Shown piece after piece: positions 34,623-45,269 of a DNA stretch of 64,000 nt (positions within the stretch are counted from its first letter, which is position 1; each line of letters begins with the position of its first letter). The notes under the pieces were generated by a model. The model saw nothing but the letters and a program-made list of their open reading frames with translations. It was not told the origin of the DNA and made no database searches. The stretch comes from Erpetoichthys calabaricus. Its lineage: Eukaryota > Chordata > Cladistia > Polypteriformes > Polypteridae. Location of the stretch: positions 1,704,823 through 1,768,822 of the forward strand of contig NC_041401.2 in assembly GCF_900747795.2 (NCBI RefSeq), read 5' to 3'. The position numbers and the translations under genes are program-made.

Positions 34623-34977
34623 TAGATATGTTTTTCTATGTTTGGGTTGGTAAAGGGGAATGGCCTTTGTTATGTTCCGTGTGCTTTGTGGGTGGGGCCA
34701 CCTGCCAATCACTGCAGAGAACGCCCCTCCAGAGTTTTGGGGGTTAATGTGCTTTTGCTTTGCTTTGTGTTTCTGGAAATTCAACCCTGTGCTCTGCGTT
34801 TGACTCACCTCTTGGATTGTTTTTTTGATACGGTCTTTATTGATATTTTGAACCTCTGCTCTGTTATCGACTGTGATTTTTGGATTCCATATCAGATCTC
34901 TGTTTACTGTGTATCACCTTGCCATGTCAGCTCTTTGTAGCTTTAGGGCTTGCACAGCCTTTTGTGAAAATAACCCT
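34623..34977. other. No feature recognised
   Basis: Short open frames occur but none has recognisable motifs or splice context. Confidence 0.3.
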
Positions 34978-35421
34978 TGTAAGAGGCAGCCCGGCCACAG
35001 ACAGACACGACAACGCAGTGTCCACCACACACACGTTTATTTGCACAACTATTTACAAATGATTTACATAGTCCAGTCTTTGGTTCCTTCGGCTACCTCC
35101 ACTCCTGTCTTGCAAGCTCCATCCTTCTTCCACCCGACTCCGGCTCCTCGAATGGAGTCAGGTGGCCCCTTTTATGTGCTCCAGGTGCCTGACGATGAAC
35201 TTCCGGCAGCACTCCCCAATGTGGCGGAAGTGCTGCCCTTGCACCCGGAAGCACTCCGGGCATACACCATCCCTGGTCTGTCAACACTTCCTAGTGTCCC
35301 GAAGCGCTGTCCCCCAGGGATCAAGAACCGTCCAGGTGCCCAGGGAAAAGAAGTGCCAATCTCCCAGTTCCTCCTTCCTCCAGGCGTCCCGGCGGGGCAG
35401 GGTTCCTGGCCGTCTATCACA
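34978..35421 (-). mobile_element. Solo LTR (LTR retrotransposon fossil), 444 bp
   Basis: On the plus strand it runs TGTAAGAGGCAGCCCGG to GGCCGTCTATCACA, flanked by CCCT at 34974-34977 and 35422-35425. Read on the minus strand it has a CATAAAAGGGGCC box and an AATAAACGTGTGTG signal in LTR order. No internal region is attached. Family not determined. Confidence 0.65.
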
Positions 35422-35425
35422 CCCT

Positions 35426-36615
35426 TTTATTTTTATCAAGATTCGTCTCAGCACTTTTTACTAGTCGGGGTATTTTGACGGTGTTTCCCCCCCCCCCCCC
35501 CCACCTCTAGTGGGCAACCTTGGAGTTGTTTTTGGTACCTGTGCTTTCTGAGCACCGTGCCAACCCCTGGTTTGGCGGGTAATTACACTCATTCATGCCT
35601 GTAATCCGTCTGCCATGCATACACACGTGACACTAACCAAATTCTTTGGCTAAACAGGCTGTTCAAAATTTTGATGCATTGTTAAATAAGGTTAATTATT
35701 TTTGTCTTGATGAATGAGGTCAGTTTTGTTATGTCCAGTTCTATAAATGATGCTGAGCCGAGGGGGGCAGGCCCACCTGTTACTGTAGCCTCCACAGCAT
35801 TTAAGAAGAAGCAGCGGATGAAATGGCTGCTGTGACCCTGAGGTTGTTCCTGTCTTTTGAATTGTGCTGTGTTGGTTTTCCTTTTTTTTTTTAATTCACT
35901 GCTCTTGATTCAAAGTGCTGGTTCTGCTTTTTCAAATATTGGCTTTGTTCACTTTCAGCTCTGCTCCTGCTCATATCTTTTCTTTTATCCTTGATAGAAT
36001 TCCTTCAGTAAATATTGTAGTATTTGTTTAATACAGTTTTCTTGGGCTTGGATTTTTTTTCCTGTCTTTTTGTTGGTGACGGTTATGCCTGTGCCTCACT
36101 GTTGGGCTGTAAGCTGGCCTCTAGAGTTTGGGAACAGGCTGCTATAAGCTGAAGTCCCAGACATGGTTAAAGGATGTGAGGTCCCCGAAATAAGCCACCC
36201 AAGTGTAGGCATTGCCCATTCTGCTAGGCTTTAGTGGCACACCAGGTCTGTTAAGACAGCCGGTTTAACGGGGATGGAGACATCCAGTCGAGCAAATTCC
36301 AAACTAAATGGCCGAGCTCTTGGTATCGGGACCAGTCTCTGGTAACAAAGGTGCAAATCTGAGTAGCACTGATGTCTTTGCAGAGACTGTTTCAGGCAAG
36401 AAGGCGTGAGATGGACTCAAGCAAGAACAAAGACCAATAATTCAAGGAAGGATGCCCGGCTCACTGATGGGAAGGCACTGGTTCTGTAACTGGAAGTGAC
36501 TTTCATCCAATCCAGTTTTTTTTTCCAGCTTTGTCTTTTAGCCACGGTGAAGCCTTTTCTATCTCCTAGGGATTTTGAGAGAGTTCCTCGTGCTTTTATT
36601 TTTTTCTCAATTTGA
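35426..36615. other. No gene recognised
   Basis: A poly(C) tract lies at about 35489-35503. Otherwise no exon, RNA or recognisable repeat was found in this 1.2 kb. Confidence 0.35.
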
Positions 36616-36889
36616 TTAGTACGTGGACCCAACAAACAGACACGCAGGACACAGGGGAAAAGCACTAAGAAGATTTTTAATTTCTTTTTCTTCCTTTTCA
36701 GTGCCTCCAAGCACCACAGCCACAATAAACACAAGTACAGTGCAATCCCTCTTAACTGGCCTCGCATTAACCGGCCGACGGATTAACCAGCCTGTTAAAA
36801 TAATTTTTTTTTTAATCCTGAGTTCTTTATATTATATGTATGCACTTCCTTCTTTCCTGGAAGGTGAGAGGGCTCCTACTTTCAGAGTG

Positions 36890-37453
36890 ATTTCGTTTAC
36901 ATATTCCTTTATGAATTTTCCACCCTGCCTTCTTCTTTCTACCTGGCAGCTCCCCTGCTTCTCGGGCTTCGCAACAGGGAAGTCGCCCTACCTGCAAGTA
37001 CAGGTGCCTTCCACACTGGTCCGGTAGCCCTCCGATCCTTGGCTACGTCAGGCTCCATCCGGATCGAGACTTGGGTTCTTTCCACAGCGGCCAGGGCGCT
37101 CACGCTGGGGCTAAACCATCCCAAAGCCTCCACGACTGCTGCTGCCTTTCGATGGCCAGTCGTCTTCAATACCAGTCACTCCAGCTCCGTGATCGCTCAG
37201 CTGGAGCGACCGCTTTCTTCAGCCCCACCGAGTGTCGGCCAAACACTCATCTGCAGGGGTTCACCTCCCAGCTGCCTGCCTTTACTCCATCGAATCTGCT
37301 CTCTCTCGCTCGCTCTCCTGCACCGGCTTTCCTCTATCTGCTTCCTTCTCCATTAACCTCCCGTTCTTTCCTGTTCTCCCCCTAGCCGCCTCGCGCTTCT
37401 ATTTATCACAGGGACAATTATGGATGCGGGGGACTCCTCACCTGTGCACTTAA
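36890..37453 (-). mobile_element. Partial copy of the 1.39-kb LTR-like family
   Basis: On the minus strand it shares GTGCACAGGTGAG, GTGTTTGGCCGACAC, CCCCAGCGTGAGCGCC and GCCAAGGATCGG, in the same order, with 21430-21880. It is only the first part of that element and diverged from it. Confidence 0.6.
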
Positions 37454-37454
37454 G

Positions 37455-37455
37455 C

Positions 37456-37532
<77 letters not shown>

Positions 37533-39308
37533 CTTTATTAATCCCAGGGGGAAATTCACATACTCCAGCAGCAGCATACTGATACAAAAAACAATATTAA
37601 ATTAAAGATTGATAATAATGCAGGTATACAGACAGACAATAACTTTGAATAATGTTAACGTTTACCCCCCCGGGTGGAATTGAAGAGTCGCATAGTTTGG
37701 GGGAGGAACGATCTCCTCAGTCTGTCAGTGGAGCAGGATGGTGACAGTAGTCTGTCGCTGAAGCTGCTCTTCTGTCTGGAGATGATCCTGTTCAGTGGAT
37801 GCAGTGGATTCTCCATAATTGATAGGAGCCTGCTCAGCGCCCGTTGCTCTGCCACAGATGTCAAACTGTCCAGCTCCATGCCAACAATAGAGCCTGCCTT
37901 CCTCACCAGTTTGTCCAGGCGTGAGGCGTCCCTTTTCTTTATGCTGCTTCCCCAGCACACCACCACGTAGAAGAGGGCGCTCGCCACAACCGTCTGATAG
38001 AACATCTGCAGCATCTTATTGCAGATGTTGAAGGACGCCAGCCTTCTAAGGAAGTATAGTCGGCTCTGTCCTTTCTTACACAGAGCATCAGTATTGGCAG
38101 TCCAGTCTAATTTATCATCCAGCTGCACTCCCAGGTATTTATAGGTCTGCACCCTCTGCACACAGTCACCACTGATGATCACGGGGTCCATGAAGGGTCT
38201 GGGCCTCCTAAAATCCACCACCAGCTCCTTGGTTTCTGCTGGTGTTCAGGTGTAGGTGGTTTGAGTTGCACCATTTAACAATGTCCTTGATTAGGTTCCT
38301 ATACTCCTCCTCCTGCCCACTCCTGATGCAGCCCACGATAGCAGTGTCATCAGCGAACTTTTGCACGTGGCAGGACTCCGAGTTGTATTGGAAGTTCAAT
38401 GTATATAGGCTGAACAGGACTGGAGAAAGTACAGTCCCTTGTGGCGCTCCTGTGTTGCTGACCACAATGTCAGACGTGCAGTTCCCGAGACGCACATACT
38501 GAGGTCTGTCTGTAAGATAGTCCACGATCCATGCCACCAGGTATGAATCTACTCCCATCTCTGTCAGCTAGTCCCTAAGGAGCAGAGGTTGGATTGTGTT
38601 GAAGGCACTAGAGAAGTCCAGAAACATAATTCTTACAGCATCACTGCCTCAGTCCAAGTGGGAGAGGGATCAATGTAGCATATAGATGATGGCATCCTCC
38701 ACTTCCACCTTCTCCTGATATGCAAACTGCAGAGGGTCAAGGGTGTGTTGAACCTGTGGCCTCAGGTGGTGAAGTAGCAGCCTCTCCATGGTCTTCATCA
38801 CATGTGACATCAGAGCAACAGGCCGGAAGTCATTCAGCTCACTAGGACGTGATACCTTTGGGACTGGGGTGATGCAAGATGTTTTCCAAAGCCTTGGGAC
38901 TCTCCCCTGTTCCAGGCTCAGGTTGAAGATGTGCTGTAGAGGACCCCCCAGCTCCGATGCACAGACCTTCAGGAGTCGTGGCGATACTCCATCTGGACCA
39001 GCTGCTTTGCTGGCACGAAGTCTCCTCAGCTCTCTGCTCACCTCTGCTGTTGTAATTGTGGGTGGGGATGTCTCTCCTATGCTGGTATCAGCAGAAGGAT
39101 GTGTGGAGGGTGCAGTACTCCGAAGTGAGAGTGAGAGTGGGTTAGGGTGGTCAAACCTGTTAAAGAAGTTGTTCATTTGGTTTGCTCTCTTCACATCTCT
39201 CTCGATGGTGGTACCCCCGCTTCGAGCTGCAGCCAGTGATGATCTTCATCCCATCCCACACTTCCTTCATGCTGTTATTCTGCAACTTCTGCTCCAGCTT
39301 TCTCCTGT
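37455..39308 (-). mobile_element. Rex1/Babar-type LINE, 5'-truncated
   Basis: On the minus strand, in order: NNFFNRFDHPNPLSLSLRST and LRRLRASKAAGPDGVSPRLL (39194-38900), LNDFRPVALMSHVMKTMERL, then YLTDRPQYVRLGNCTSDIVV, GAPQGTVLSPVLFSLYTLNF and the catalytic FADDTAIVG (38558-38320), then VQTYKYLGVQLDDKLDWTAN and the C-terminus (38221-37655). Three frames are needed. The 3' end is TTAATAAAGTATC followed by a (TATC)n run of about 75 bases (37457-37532). Confidence 0.9.
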
Positions 39309-40064
39309 AAATATATCGCCCACATCACGAATTCCCCAGGAACCGATCGGCCACACATACTCGCTAAGCGATTATTTATTTAAAAAGTGGCCTTTTTGAC
39401 TTGAGTGGTGGACCCGCTACACCACACTGTCCAGTCGTTGTATGAGAAAAAAACCTGTGTGCGAAATCGTGGATGAAGCCTTGTGGATATGGTTTCTTCA
39501 GGAACGTCGAAGAGGTACAGTACATACCTTAGAAATATTTTTCTACATGAAAATAGGTATGCATCGGATTAACCGGCCAAAACGGCAACAGGCCATGGGT
39601 CCAGTCCCGAGGTGGCCGGTTAAGAGGGATTGTACTGTAAATACAATACTCTATATATCTCCTCCACATCTCCCAGCAAGCTTTGTCCACCTCCCCTGGG
39701 TCTTCTGCAGTCCTTTAAACAGTCCTCAACCCAGAAGTGCTTCTGTTCATCCTCTCACGTGACTTGCTAGCACTTCCGAGTCAGAAGGAGAACTCAAGTT
39801 CTTCAATCAGCCCAGAAGTACTTGCAGGCTATGGGGAAGACATGACTCCCCAGGTACTATTGCAGCGTCCCCTGGCGGCACCTATGGTACCCAGCAGGGC
39901 TGTGGTACAAAACTACATGTCCCAAGGTGCCCTGCGGGAATCTGGGGCACCGCTACACTGAAGAGAAGGTGCCATCTAACATCTTGGGGGAAGTAGTGTC
40001 CCAAAGAAGTTGCCTTCCCACATCCTTCCATTCTGTGGGTGTCCCGGCCGTCTATCACAACTGT

Positions 40065-40680
40065 AACTCATTGTATTCTGAGATCAGCAAATCCCTGATT
40101 CGCAGGTGGCAGTTGGTTCAGAATGCTGCTGCTCGTTTTTTGGTTGGGGCAGGAAAGTCTGCCTCTGTATCCCCAATTTTGGCCTCCTTACACTGTTTGC
40201 TGTTTAGTTTTAGAATTGATTTTAAAATTTTGCTGCTGGTTTTTAAATCAATACACAGGTCTGCTCCCTAATATTTATCTGAATTGTGTCTTTTACACCA
40301 GCCATACAGAGAGCTTACATCTACCGGTCAGGTGTCTCTTGTGGTCCCGCATACTAAGTGTAAAACTAAAGGGGGTCTGAGGTTTTACAGCCGCTGCGCC
40401 TCATCTGTGGAATTCTTTATCTTGCTACATTCAGGATGCACCTTCAATTGATTTGTTTAAAATGAGACTGAAGACCCATTTGTGTTCTTTAGCTTTTCAT
40501 GATCTTCAGTGATACTGGTAATCCCACCTTCTTAGTCAGTGGTTTGTTTCGCCTTCCTGTTGGTTGTTTTACGTATTTTTGTCTTACACTTCTTGTATGT
40601 TCTATGTGAAGCACTGTGGCTGCGGCAATACTGATGTTGTATTAAATGTGCGCTATAAATAAACTGACATTGACATCGAG
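40065..40680 (+). mobile_element. L2-like LINE 3' end, different subfamily
   Basis: Frame 40080-40272 encodes RRWQLVQNAAARFLVGAGKS, SPILASLHCLLFSFRIDFKI and LLVFKSIHRSAP, the region C-terminal to the L2 polymerase. The tail ATTAAATGTGCGCTATAAAT then AAACTGACATTGACAT is an L2-type end. 5'-truncated. Confidence 0.75.
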
Positions 40681-40934
40681 AAGTTCCACTTTCCTTCATA
40701 AACCAGTCATGCTCATCCCATCTATGATTCTTCCCAGCATACTTGCTGAACTCTTACGAGAATTCTGAGGAAATTTTCAGGGTAGCACTCTGCTCTCACA
40801 TTCTCCAAGATGACCTTCCTCTGAAACTTCTTTCTGAAACTAAAAAGTTGATGAGCCGCTTCCACCCATGGGAGCTGAAAGCTGAAAATCTCTTCTCTTT
40901 GTGGACCAGAAATTAAGTACTGGGGTGTTGTACC

Positions 40935-41050
40935 ATGTTAGCCATTATGAATGTAGTAAGAAGTCAAGCATGATGACCTCTTTTACTGGCTAACTAAAAA
41001 GATTACAATATGCCAGCTTTTCGAGGCAACTCAGGCCCCTTCTTCAGGCA
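40935..41050 (-). repeat. Dispersed repeat of unknown class (copy 2)
   Basis: On the minus strand: CTGAAGAAGGGGCCTGAGTT, GCATATTGTAATCTTTTTAG and GTTAGCCAGTAAAAGAGGTC, matching 31870-31970. Confidence 0.65.
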
Positions 41051-42102
41051 ACCATAAATGAAAACTTATTTGAGTGGATACAGTCTTAGACAGTAAGTCA
41101 GGAAACTAAACGGTGAAAGAAGGGTGGCTTCTACATTCCAAAACACACTACAAAATCTACTATGAAGTAACTTGAGATACCCAAGGCCATCGCTGTCCCT
41201 AGAAGTGAACATCATTGAAAATCTGGGTGTAGAGCTTAAACGTGCTGTGATGGCCCAAGAATACCTCATAGTGGAAAGCAATTTGTAAGGAAGAATTTGG
41301 ACAAATGTCCGAAACAAGATTTTCACATCCATTGTTAACTCAAGAGGCACGCTTTCAGGCCTGCATCAGCCATAATGGGAACCTGGCTTTAACCATTCAA
41401 AAATACTTTTACATGTCTGAAAAGCAACAAAGATATCCTGCATGAGAGAGGAAAACCATGAAACCCCTGATTAAAGCCATGATGCATCTTCATAAATAAT
41501 TTATTTAAAAAATAATCAAAAGTGAAATGAAGACAAAAAAGATCCAAAGCAAACAAGACTAGACTACACAAGACTAAATCCGTTGCTCTTTACCTTTGGA
41601 AACCTAAATCTGCAACCTGATGGCAACAGCTGGAATTTAGAGAAAAGAGGATGGCTACTGTCTGACAGAATTGATTTGGCTTTCTTTCTAATCTGTTTGC
41701 ATTACATTTCAGTGATAGAGGTCTGCTGTGAGCCAGTGAGGTACGCCAGCAGCAAACTTCTGGAACTCTGACACGTTCTTCAAACGCTGTGTCTATGAGG
41801 CCTGCTGCATTGTGCAGGACCCTTCTCACCCCTCGTGGATTCTGCAGAATCGCAGCTAGATCTGTCAGTTTATGTGAGAGCTTTCACCCCCCATGTTCTC
41901 AGGCTCCCCAACGCAATGCAGCCCCTCATGATCTTCCAGTTTATCACTTTATCCATTACAACAAGAGATCAGCCACCGCATCGAACTGTGAAACCTGCAT
42001 TTACTGGGTGTTAGTGCAACTGTGGTAGGGAATTGCATCACTACATTATCTTCAGTCTGAGTCCTCTGATCCTACTAAGGGTTCCTGCCGTATGGAAAAT
42101 AC
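41051..42102. other. No feature recognised
   Basis: Neither coding exons nor known repeats could be identified. Confidence 0.35.
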
Positions 42103-42580
42103 TGTAACCACCAGGGGGCGCACCCTGAGCCCCAAACCACAGACACAGTGAATCCCAACACGTTTCTAAGGTAAAATAAAACATTTATTCATCCACAAGC
42201 ATGTTCCAAAAACTACCTTTCCAAAAATCATCCAAAATAACAATAAATTAATCCAAACTCTCTTCCTTTCTCCTCCAGTTGAATGCTGCCCACTGCCTCC
42301 TGACTCGGACTCCCTGAACCCGGAAATGCTTCCGATGTTACACTATATCTTCCTAGAAGCACTTCTGGGCTATAGAGAATGCAGGAATGTCCTCTTCCGA
42401 CAGCACCCTCTATCAGCACACCCAGTGACCCTGACAGGGCTGCACTTCTGGACTCCAAGACCCAAACACCCCTGCGGGTATCCCAACTGGGCTGCCACAC
42501 AAGGACCACTGCCACCTGGCGTATGGGTGATGGAACTGCTTCTGACTCATCCATCCATTATTATATACCAGCCGGGCACA
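42103..42580 (-). mobile_element. LTR-like fossil of about 478 bp
   Basis: Plus-strand borders are TGTAACCACCAGGGGGCGC and GCCGGGCACA. On the minus strand an AATAAATGTTTTATTTTACC signal (near 42185) precedes GTGTCTGTGGTTTGGGG, the layout of the LTR at 34978-35421. No convincing target duplication was found. Confidence 0.4.
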
Positions 42581-42639
42581 ACATTATTTTCTTGTCCCGC
42601 CAGCCTGGGCAGGATGCCTGTTCTCCTCCTACACCATCT

Positions 42640-42725
42640 ACTGTGGTCCCAGTACCCTTGAGCGTGCTACCAAAAGTCTTAAATGACTACCGACTGGTGA
42701 CTCTGACCTCACACATGATGAACAG
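42640..42725 (+). mobile_element. Short Rex1-type reverse transcriptase fragment
   Basis: The frame reads KVLNDYRLVTLTSHMMN, aligning with LNDFRPVALMSHVMK of the Rex1-type LINE at 37455-39308. Confidence 0.55.
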
Positions 42726-42859
42726 TAAGATTCATGTCTTCTGCTTGTTTATTACCAATCCATCCAAAACTACTAATCCTGCTGTTCAGATATTCCCAAC
42801 AGTCTTTCAATATACTTTTTGTTGAAAGATCTTCTTCATGACCATAGAGATGTACACAA

Positions 42860-43222
42860 CATGTCATGCCTAACTAAAGCTTATGTAAATATAACGGCAT
42901 TGGGCCCATTTCCACCTGTATTGCAGAGACAGGAGGAGATCTAAATGCTCCACACCACATATGTGAGCCTTACGCTTCTATTTCATCTACCTTTTCCAAT
43001 ACAGATGGGAGCAGCAGACCTGTAAGCAATGCCCCCATAATCTATGACTGGTCTCATTAATGCACAGCAAAGTGTATTGGGAGTCATTCGATCCCCCCCC
43101 CCATCACACCCCCACTAGACATCTAATGACATTCAGAAAAACATTCCACTTTCCTATTATTTTGTCAAGGTAAATCTCATATCCATCCACATTCCCAGGA
43201 ATTTCATCACTGACACCTGTTC
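42860..43222 (-). mobile_element. I/Nimb-type LINE fragment
   Basis: Minus-strand frames give QVSVMKFLGMWMDMRFTLTK (43210-43157) and, further left, CGAFRSPPVSAIQVEMGPMP, a motif of the I/Nimb clade downstream of the polymerase. It has several breaks. The Rex1-type LINE at 43225 is inserted into or next to it. Confidence 0.55.
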
Positions 43223-43224
43223 TC

Positions 43225-44660
43225 TAGAATAGAATAGAATACAATAGAATAGAATAGAATACCTTTTATTGTCACTATGCACATATACAATGAGATTAAA
43301 AGCAGCTCCTTCAGTGCAGACATACTGTATATGTAGAACACAACAAGTAAATAAACAAACAAATGGTGCAAAAAGTTGTGAAAAAAAGTTCTGTGACGCT
43401 ATATACAAATGGAAAGAATAATAACTAAATCGAGTTATTGCACATTATTTAAATACTGGAAAGAATAAATAACTATTGCACTATTGGGTTATTGCACATA
43501 ATTTAAATTTTGCACAATAATGATGATCATGTGCAGTGAGTAGTGGATGTTGGACCCTGAGAGTAACGATATTGTACAGTATACAGATATTACACAGTTA
43601 TTATCAGTACCATTTAGATATTGGATATTGCACAGTTGATGGATAGAAGGAAGTCCAGGGGTTGGGGGGTTAGACTGTGTAGTCAGTGCAAGTGTGAGTT
43701 TATAATGGTTATGGCTTTTGGGAAAAAACTGTTGTTGAGTCTGTTTGTCCTTGTTGTGATGCCCCTGTAGCGCCTCCCTGAGAGCAGCAGGTCAAACAGA
43801 TCAGAGCCAGGGTGGCAGCTGTCCTTGATGATGTTTTTTGCTCTGCTGAGGCAGCGGGAGGTGTAAATGTCCATCAAGGAGGGGAGAGGGCAGCCGATGA
43901 TCTTCTGTGCTGCCTTTACTACTCGCTGAAGCCTCTCCCTGTCTGCCATGGTGCAGCTGCCGTACCATAATAATTTTAATAATTTTTTGCATTTATATAG
44001 CGCTTTTCTCACCACTCAAAGCGCTTAGCAATTGCAGGTTAAGGGCCTTGCTTAAGGGCCCAACAGAGCAGAGTCCATATTGGCATTTACGGGATTCGAA
44101 CCGGCAACCTTCCGATTGCCAGTGCAGCTCCCTAGCCTCAGAGCCACCACTCCGCCTGTACTGTACCATACTGTGATATAATACGTCAGCAGGCTCTCGA
44201 TGGACGAGCGATAGAAGGTCAATAGCAGGCTGGAGTCCAGGTTGTGCTTTCTGAGGACCCTCAGGAAGTGTAACCACTGCTGAGCCTTCTTGATGACTGC
44301 TGTGATGTTGTCTGTCCAGGAGATATCAACGGAGATAAGGACGCCAAGAAACCGGAAGGTATGGACCCTCTCCACACACTCGCCGTTGATGTAAAGGGGG
44401 GCTAAGTCGGTGCTGTGCCTCCTGAAGTTGACAATGATCTCCTTGGTTTTCCTGGTGTTCAGAGCCAGATTGTTCTTTGAACACCAGGCTGCCAACTTCA
44501 GGACCTCCTCTCCGTAAGCTGCCTCGTCTCCCTTTGAGATGAGTCCAACCACTGTGGTGTCGTCAGCAAACTTGACGATGAGGTTTTTGTTGTGGGCCGG
44601 ACTGCGGTCGTGGGTGTAGAGACAGTACAGAAGGGGGCTCAGCACACAGCCTTGCGGGGT
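43225..44660 (-). mobile_element. Rex1-related LINE interrupted by a SINE
   Basis: On the minus strand 44645-44171 encodes MLSPLLYCLYTHD, FADDTTVVGLISKGDEAAYG (catalytic FADD), NLALNTRKTKEIIVNFRR and VHTFRFLGVLISVDISWTDN. After the SINE, 44015-43683 continues WYGSCTMADRERLQRVVKAA and LSGRRYRGITTRTNRLNNSF. The 3' end is a (TATTC)n-type repeat at 43226-43262. 5'-truncated near 44660. Apart from the SINE the frame is largely open. Confidence 0.88.
43970..44162 (-). repeat. tRNA-derived SINE with an L2-like tail and 8-bp target duplication
   Basis: GTACCATA at 43962-43969 and 44163-44170 brackets a 193-base SINE. On the minus strand: head GGCGGAGTGGTGGCTCTGAG, B box CGGTTCGAATCCCG, then GGGCCCTTAAGCAAGGCCCT and the tail AAAGCGCTATATAAATGCAA. 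Inserted in the Rex1-related LINE. Confidence 0.93.
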
Positions 44661-44934
44661 ACCTAGGGGTCTAGATTGTCCTTAGGATCTCAGATCTACT
44701 GTCGGCTTTGACGAACAGTAAAACAAACAACCAGAGGCTTTGCCACAAAGACCCAGAATCCTCACTGTGCACCCCACATCTCCACTTCTTGTGTTGCTCC
44801 CTGAACGTTTTTAACTGTTAAACGTTCTGTCCCATCGTCAGCACACAATGACTTACATATCCCAATATATAGTGCATTGGGAATATCTCTTATCATTATA
44901 TGGAACAACACCAGCTGCTCTCTTCTACCCGTCG

Positions 44935-45269
44935 CTTGCTGCCGGCTCCTCACTAGCCCAAGCCAGCCGAAAGTCGACCAACAGCTGCTGTCGTCTCCTT
45001 TCGCGGTTTCCGCTGTGCGCTTGCGTACGAGCGAGCCCGCCTCTTCCGGTTAGGCGCCGACGCTTGCTGGCTACTGCGCATGCTCCCGTCTCGGGTGTCC
45101 GCGTGGTGAGTGGAGAGCGCGTGTCGTTGCAGTGCAGAAGAAGCGCGCAGTTTTCAGAAGTTTTTATTTCGGTATTTTTTTTTTTGCCGTCCACACATTC
45201 CGGGAGCTGTTCAGTGGGACAGCGGCCCCGATTATTTTCCTACGTAGTGTCGTCTTTTTCTGAATCAGA
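44935..45269 (+). promoter_or_regulatory. NOP58: NOP58 promoter and 5' UTR region
   Basis: A CpG-rich stretch without repeats precedes the start codon. It holds CCTCTTCCGGTTAGG (ETS-type CTTCCGGT) near 45040 and CTGCGCATGCTCC near 45074, close to an NRF1 site, both common in promoters of ribosome-biogenesis genes. The exact transcription start is not visible. Confidence 0.5.

Larger units (their letters stand above)
36738..39637 (+). mobile_element. Tigger/pogo element filled by an LTR piece and a Rex1-type LINE
   Basis: The ends CAGTGCAATCCCTCTTAACT and the reverse complement of CCGGTTAAGAGGGATTGTACTG are inverted repeats flanked by TA (36736-36737, 39638-39639). At 39442-39530 a frame reads KKPVCEIVDEALWIWFLQER, the CENP-B-type DNA-binding domain of Tigger transposases. 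Most of the transposase is deleted, and 36890-39308 is occupied by other elements. Confidence 0.75.
36618..40059 (-). mobile_element. LTR-like fossil split by a Tigger element
   Basis: 39640-40059 ends GGCCGTCTATCACA, identical to the border of the LTR at 34978-35421, and shares its layout. On the far side of the Tigger, 36618-36737 carries CAACAAACAGACACGCAGGA, which matches the expected distal LTR part. The left border is uncertain. Confidence 0.4.

Noticed and set aside
34873-35478. 201-codon open frame
   Set aside because: It runs across the border of a solo LTR on the opposite strand, so it is a chance frame.
37457-37532. GATA repeat as a sex-chromosome or regulatory satellite
   Set aside because: It is the tail of the Rex1-type LINE, which normally ends in such tetranucleotide repeats.
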